Positions 6,401 through 8,782 of a DNA stretch of 8,782 nucleotides are shown here, in pieces (the first letter of the stretch is position 1; every line of letters starts with the position of its first letter). The notes beneath the pieces were generated by a model. It was given only the letters and a program-made list of their open reading frames with translations. It made no database searches and had not been told where the DNA came from. Origin of the DNA: Candidatus Dormiibacterota bacterium (GTDB lineage: Bacteria > Chloroflexota > Dormibacteria > UBA8260 > Bog-877); contig PLTL01000108.1 in NCBI GenBank assembly GCA_003164475.1, positions 22,144 through 30,925 on the forward strand, given 5' to 3'. A program made the translations under genes and the position numbers.

Positions 6401-8084
6401 CCCGGCCATCACCAGTGCCGCCTCGGCCACGGCGACCGTCGGCAGCGCCTTCAACTTCAACTTCACCACCTCCGGGTACCCAGCGCCGACAGTGGCAGCA
6501 TCGGGGTCGCTGCCGAGCGGTGTCACCTTCGCCAGCAACGGCAACGGCACGGCGACTCTGTCGGGCAACCCGGCGGCCGGGACCACGGGGACCTACCCGA
6601 TCACCATCCAGGCGGCCAGCGGTGTCGGAAGCCCGGCCTCCCAGAGTTTCACCCTCACGGTGGTGCCCGCGAGTTCTGCGCCCGTCATAAGCAGCTCACC
6701 TTCGACGAGCGGCACGACCGGAGTCGGGTTCAGCTTCAGCGTGACCGCATCCGGCTCCCCCGCACCCTCGCTGACCGAGTCCGGCACCCTGCCCTCGGGC
6801 CTCACCTTCGTGGACAACGGCAACGGCGTGGCGACCCTGTCCGGGACCCCGGCGGCCGGTAGTGGAGGCAGCTACTCGCTGACCCTAACCGCCAGCAACA
6901 GCGCTGGCACGTACGTGCAATCCTTCACGTTGACCGTGGATCAGGGCCCCGCCATGACCAGCGCTTCCTCGGCCACGGCCACCGCCGGGAGCGCCTTCAG
7001 CTTCGGCTTCACCAGCTCCGGCTATCCGGCACCCGCAATCACTGAGTCGGGGACACTGCCTTCAGGAGTGACCTTCGCTGATCTCGTCGCCGGGACGGCG
7101 ACCCTCTCGGGAACCGCGGCCGCTGGCGGTGCGGGGAGCTACCCGCTCACCATCACCGCCACCAACAGCGCCGGGCAGGCGGTGCAGACATTCACGCTGG
7201 TCGTCGATCTGGCTCCGGGCTTCACCAGCGCCGCATCGGCCATCGCCAGCACCGGAAAGGCCTTCAGCTTCGAGGTCACCACCTCCGGGTATCCGGCGCC
7301 GGCGCTCACCGTGTCGGGGACCCTGCCTGCCGGGATCAGCTTCGCGGCTGGTACCAACGGCACGGCGACCCTGTCGGGGACTCCGGGGGCAAGCGCTGGA
7401 GGCAGCTACCCGGTCAACATCACCGCGACCAGCGGAGCGGGCTCCGTGGTGCAGGCTTTCACCCTGGTGGTGGATCAGGCTCCCACCTTCACCAGCGCGG
7501 CATCGGCGACAGCCACTGCGGGCAAGGCGTTCAGCTTCAGCGTCACCACCTCCGGCTACCCGGCCGCCGCGATCACCGAGGCTGGCACCCTGCCCGCCGG
7601 CGTGACCCTGGTCAGCAACGGCAACGGCACCGCAACTCTCGGCGGCACGCCGACCGCCTCTGCCGCGGGCAGCTACCCGGTGGTGCTCACTGCAACAAGC
7701 ACCGCCGGTTCGGGGAGCCAGCGCCTCCTGCTCACCGTGGCCAAGGTCAACGCGGCACCGACAATCACCAGCGTGGCATCGGCGACGGCCACTGTGGGCA
7801 CCGCCTTCAGCTTCACCTTCACCGCGACCGGTACCCCGGTGCCGACGGTGTCACACACGGGGAACCTTCCCCGAGGATTGACGTTCACGGCCGGCTCAAA
7901 CGGTGTGGCCACCCTTGCCGGCACCCCGGCTTCGGGGACCACCGGAACGTACCAGCTGCGGATCACGGCCACCAACAGCGCCGGGAGCGCCAGGCAGTCG
8001 TTCACGCTCACCGTCCGGCGAGCCCCGCCCGGGACCCGTACCGCACCGACCACTGGGGCGGGACGACGGACCCTTCGACCCTAG
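3342..8084 (+). CDS. Secreted Agd3-like (CE18/NodB-superfamily) exopolysaccharide deacetylase with eight Ig-like (He_PIG) repeats
   Basis: 1580 residues from ATG 3342 (ATG 3345 is equally possible) to TAG 8082-8084. The start is chosen by the adjacent ribosome binding site and because it places a Sec signal peptide at the N-terminus. Residues ~35-255 are an alpha/beta region starting VNLKVLLIGG. The deacetylase body follows: EMDIDDVF (Asp260, Asp262, Asp263; candidate catalytic and metal aspartates), SHTYDTPYLD (His354), GNHSGF (His420), GDDASK (606-611), VPRHPNDIYYD (Arg648) and YVHQTN (His707), with a beta segment to 842. An FN3-like domain interrupts it at ~440-582. Residues 843-1561 are eight He_PIG repeats, followed by a short basic tail and no LPXTG or membrane anchor. 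The family is known for deacetylating GalNAc-containing exopolysaccharide; activity here is inferred. HTYDT lacks the second His of the usual NodB motif. The length far exceeds a single-domain NodB enzyme because of the added modules. Confidence 0.78.
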   Translation: MMNRRLAACVTGFALVAGVLATAGTSLSVLAATQSQVNLKVLLIGGVGGAASDPMTAAWDSTLTNEGVPYTEVDASGAVGSETVALPTLSSGTSGYYNGVVTADAPADFAAGQLTALDSYESTFGVRQLDGYVYPTSSLGETDVSGSALDGTTGELTSAGLTAFSELAGPVPFDTGTWGYPASVVAGAPFTPLIENAARNVLGGVYLHPSTDAQAGVSELVLNFDYNAAQLQWLLLGPSLINWVTQDTHLGLYRNYIEMDIDDVFTPDDVWDTANDTIDYSDADAVRMTPADVTYAAQWEAANNFRFDMLYNGGGSVDEQADSANGSDPLLAQFQADDPKTGKPYADDFGWLSHTYDTPYLDVGCATQDYIEAELNENSSWAAEAPGGTPGTGGLGLTESTDTSAALGYENPDVFVPGNHSGFANLEPGNPATVDPPDLDDTTLSTGGQLAAGEYAYAVTDQFVASTGTPTSANPQSQADVTDVTVTSGQAVQLNWESICHAAQYNIYRTTAPGGAINATGWAYLGSVSTPFSATLPDNSSGGTTSTTNVTGEGETEQDYVDSGAKGAAVAAAVADPAQESALETPWEQNPYFIPALEAVGITAVGDDASKAYPDPSTDEFGIGTAYTGAEYAAGQSFVDGTAQVVPRHPNDIYYDAATDAEETSEFDFLNAGTAYGSYDFAQIVGFEDSSLLQQILGNDPRPNYVHQTNIIGSPSDGASASDGTLYSVLNPLLTEYHSYISSSAPYQQLTLGAIATTLADQSAWAATAAAGSVTASEAGGVVTLSDTGSGAATVPLTVPEGTTVETAGGQQAFGQTYGGTLSGWVPLAGGATETLTTPAAGVSISSAATATATAGTAFSFTVTTAGSPAPSLAETGLLPSGLTFVDNGNGTATLAGTPAAGSGGSYAVTLSATSSAGTTSQSFTLTVDQSPTLSSAVSATAAVGTAFTFNITTSGYPAPSVLESGALASGVTFAAGSGGTATLSGTPATGSGGSYPVTFAATNSAGTSTQSFTLTVDQSPAITSAASATATVGSAFNFNFTTSGYPAPTVAASGSLPSGVTFASNGNGTATLSGNPAAGTTGTYPITIQAASGVGSPASQSFTLTVVPASSAPVISSSPSTSGTTGVGFSFSVTASGSPAPSLTESGTLPSGLTFVDNGNGVATLSGTPAAGSGGSYSLTLTASNSAGTYVQSFTLTVDQGPAMTSASSATATAGSAFSFGFTSSGYPAPAITESGTLPSGVTFADLVAGTATLSGTAAAGGAGSYPLTITATNSAGQAVQTFTLVVDLAPGFTSAASAIASTGKAFSFEVTTSGYPAPALTVSGTLPAGISFAAGTNGTATLSGTPGASAGGSYPVNITATSGAGSVVQAFTLVVDQAPTFTSAASATATAGKAFSFSVTTSGYPAAAITEAGTLPAGVTLVSNGNGTATLGGTPTASAAGSYPVVLTATSTAGSGSQRLLLTVAKVNAAPTITSVASATATVGTAFSFTFTATGTPVPTVSHTGNLPRGLTFTAGSNGVATLAGTPASGTTGTYQLRITATNSAGSARQSFTLTVRRAPPGTRTAPTTGAGRRTLRP
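4224..5847 (+). repeat. Duplicated deacetylase body, downstream copy (pairs with 1-1650)
   Basis: This is the counterpart of the first copy, from TYAAQWEAANNFRFDMLY to WVPLAGGATETL. It is the complete copy, because this gene also retains the N-terminal 294 residues that the window cuts from the other. Length differences are small indels, mostly in the loop after DYIEAE and in the FN3 insert. Confidence 0.9.
4659..5085 (+). other. FN3-like domain inserted in the deacetylase domain of the second paralogue
   Basis: It occupies the same position as the insert in the first paralogue, between GNHSGFANLEPGNPATVDPP and WEQNPYFIPALEAVG. Recognisable strands are GEYAYAVTDQF, AVQLNWESICHAAQYNIYR, GWAYLGSVSTP and the closing DYVDSGAKGAAVAAA. 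Cys500 here and Cys365 in the deacetylase body are the only two cysteines of the mature protein, so a disulfide tying insert to catalytic domain is plausible. Confidence 0.6.
5868..8024 (+). repeat. Eight tandem Ig-like (He_PIG) repeats of about 267 bp
   Basis: Copies begin at 5868, 6135, 6402, 6681, 6948, 7215, 7482 and 7758. Six are exactly 267 bases; copies 3 and 7 are 279 and 276 because of longer linkers (VVPASSA, AKVNAA). The consensus per copy is P-x-[IF]-[TS]-S-A-x-SATAT-[AV]-G-x-AF-[ST]-F, then TTSGYPAP, a GTLPSGVTF strand, a NGNGTATLSGTPAA turn, GSYP, ITATNSAG and QSFTLTVDQ. These match the putative Ig domain family found in many actinobacterial secreted proteins. They probably form a stiff extended stalk or glycan-adhesive region that holds the deacetylase away from the cell or within the matrix (inference). 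Confidence 0.9.
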
Positions 8085-8107
8085 CAGGGCCGGCTCCGGC
8101 GCTCTTT

Positions 8108-8152
8108 CCGCGGCGCTCACCAACACCTTCACGACCACGTTGAGCGTCGCGG
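8108..8152 (+). terminator. Candidate terminator after the second paralogue
   Basis: CCGCGGCGCTCA (8108-8119) pairs with TGAGCGTCGCGG (8141-8152): 12 pairs with one G-T wobble and a 21-base loop, starting 23 bases after the TAG. No T-tract follows. Its position just after a long gene and ahead of a convergent one suits a terminator, but the large loop keeps confidence moderate. Confidence 0.4.
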
Positions 8153-8524
8153 CCCACCAAGGGAAGCCGCGACCAACCCGGGAGCGGCCGCCCTGGGCAG
8201 GCAGGGCACCGGCTCACCCAGCGCGGTCGGTTCACCTGCGGGGACTGCCTCGCCGACTGGATCTGTGCCGAGGGGCAGGGCCTACCTTCACTTGAGACTG
8301 GCACCGGCGGCCCCTCACGCGCCCACCGGCGCTGGGCCACGGTGGCCAGGAACGTCACCGGGCGCTGTCCCAACGGTAGTTGGGAGGGTGGTCCACAGGC
8401 ACTCGGACCGCAGCCGTCCCGTGGAGCACCAGGGGCGGCGGGGATGGGGCCCGATCGGCAAGAGCCGACCGGACCCCACCCGCTCCCGGGGCGTTGGCGC
8501 CGCTGGCAAGTCGACCGCTGTCGC

Positions 8525-8560
8525 GGCGCCGCGGTCCTCCGACCGGCTTCAGGAGGCGCC
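8525..8560 (-). terminator. Candidate terminator of the GH114 gene
   Basis: Read on the minus strand, 16 bases after the stop, GGCGCC (8560-8555) can pair with GGCGCC (8530-8525). Inside it, TCCT (8554-8551) pairs with AGGA (8538-8535) around a 12-base loop, with a 4-base bulge on one side. No T-tract follows. The position is right but the stem is imperfect. Confidence 0.3.
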
Positions 8561-8576
8561 AGAGCGCTGGGTCATC

Positions 8577-8782
8577 TCATCTGCAGGGCACGCGCACGTC
8601 GCCGTCGAGATCGAGGTCGAACTGGACGGAGTCGAAGTCCAGGGCATTGGCACTGGGGCAGAAGCTGGCCGGGGCTGACCCCTGCCCCTGGTACTCCACC
8701 TCCAGGACTGCCTTGCCGGCTCTGCTGTAGGGAGCCAGGTCGGAGCAGTCGTCGTATTGGAAGCACTGCTCCTCGATCACGA
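8577..8782 (-). CDS. GH114 endo-alpha-1,4-polygalactosaminidase (Ega3-like), C-terminal end only
   Basis: The stop is TGA at 8579-8577 on the minus strand. The frame stays open to the window edge, so the start lies beyond 8782 and the GTG at 8780 is an internal valine. About 67 full codons are visible. They carry the C-terminal signature of GH114: VIEEQCFQYDDC, then a PYSRAGKAVLEVEY strand, then FCPSANALDFDSVQ, then a leucine/aspartate helix ending VPCR. Family members cleave alpha-1,4-linked galactosamine polymers and are usually secreted. The Glu in EEQC is likely in the last barrel strand, where I would expect one of the catalytic acids (from memory). Four cysteines in 67 residues fit the disulfide-rich C-terminus of the family. 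It is convergent with the Agd3-like genes, which act on the same class of polymer in the fungal GAG pathway. Confidence 0.85.
   Translation of the reverse strand, partial: VIEEQCFQYDDCSDLAPYSRAGKAVLEVEYQGQGSAPASFCPSANALDFDSVQFDLDLDGDVRVPCR

Larger units (their letters stand above)
8085..8576. other. Spacer between convergent genes without a credible gene
   Basis: This is 492 bases between the TAG of the deacetylase gene and the stop of the minus-strand GH114 gene. Open frames exist on both strands, but their products are Arg/Pro/Gly-rich with no recognisable domain and no ribosome binding site. The only coding-like stretch is in the plus frame around 8207-8281, which reads RGRFTCGDCLADWICAEGQ with high G/C at third positions and has no start codon. 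A small palindrome, GGCCAC-G-GTGGCC, lies at 8335-8347. Candidate terminators sit at both ends. Confidence 0.6.

Noticed and set aside
5868..8024. Regular repeats as a CRISPR or non-coding satellite array
   Set aside because: The period is a multiple of three, the reading frame is intact throughout, and the repeats encode a known Ig-like fold, so they are protein repeats.
8335..8347. Palindrome GGCCAC-G-GTGGCC as an operator
   Set aside because: It lies between convergent genes, far from any start codon, and 6-bp GC palindromes are frequent in such DNA.
8008..8373. Minus-strand open frame of 121 codons in the convergent spacer
   Set aside because: It overlaps the end of the deacetylase gene, has no recognisable domain, and shows the composition expected by chance.
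8265..8678. Plus-strand open frame of 137 codons (and 8380-8730) near the right end
   Set aside because: It overlaps the GH114 coding region in antisense, has Arg/Pro/Gly-rich composition, no domain and no ribosome binding site.

Overview
The window is strongly GC-rich, with G or C at most third codon positions. It carries secreted multi-domain proteins of a type common in Actinomycetota: He_PIG-type Ig repeats and 'CDTR ... SYLTVWPAG ... NVDVVVDV' beta-repeats. I infer a soil or environmental actinobacterium, possibly Acidimicrobiia-like, but no marker gene here allows a firm placement.

Layout. (1) 1-3210, plus strand: the 3' part of a large secreted protein whose first ~294 residues lie upstream of the window. 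It has an Agd3-like (CE18, NodB-superfamily) polysaccharide deacetylase body, an FN3 domain, and three ~140-residue beta-repeats with paired cysteines. (2) 3211-3341: a spacer with two strong hairpins and a purine-rich ribosome binding site. (3) 3342-8084, plus strand: a complete 1580-residue paralogue. It has a Sec signal peptide, the same deacetylase body, and eight ~89-residue Ig-like (He_PIG) repeats. (4) 8085-8576: a spacer between convergent genes with no credible gene and a possible terminator at each end. (5) 8577-8782, minus strand: the last ~68 codons of a GH114 (endo-alpha-1,4-polygalactosaminidase, Ega3-like) glycoside hydrolase.

Functional reading. In Aspergillus fumigatus, Agd3 (CE18 deacetylase) and Ega3 (GH114 endo-alpha-1,4-galactosaminidase) belong to the galactosaminogalactan (GAG) biofilm pathway. 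Here two Agd3-like paralogues sit tail-to-tail with a GH114 gene in what looks like a bacterial chromosome. The inference is that this is part of a bacterial system that makes, modifies or degrades an alpha-1,4-linked (N-acetyl)galactosamine-containing exopolysaccharide. The two deacetylase copies share a catalytic body but carry unrelated C-terminal adhesive modules. Both have an FN3-like domain inserted into the catalytic domain and an altered metal-site motif (HTYDT rather than the usual H-[ST]-x-x-H).
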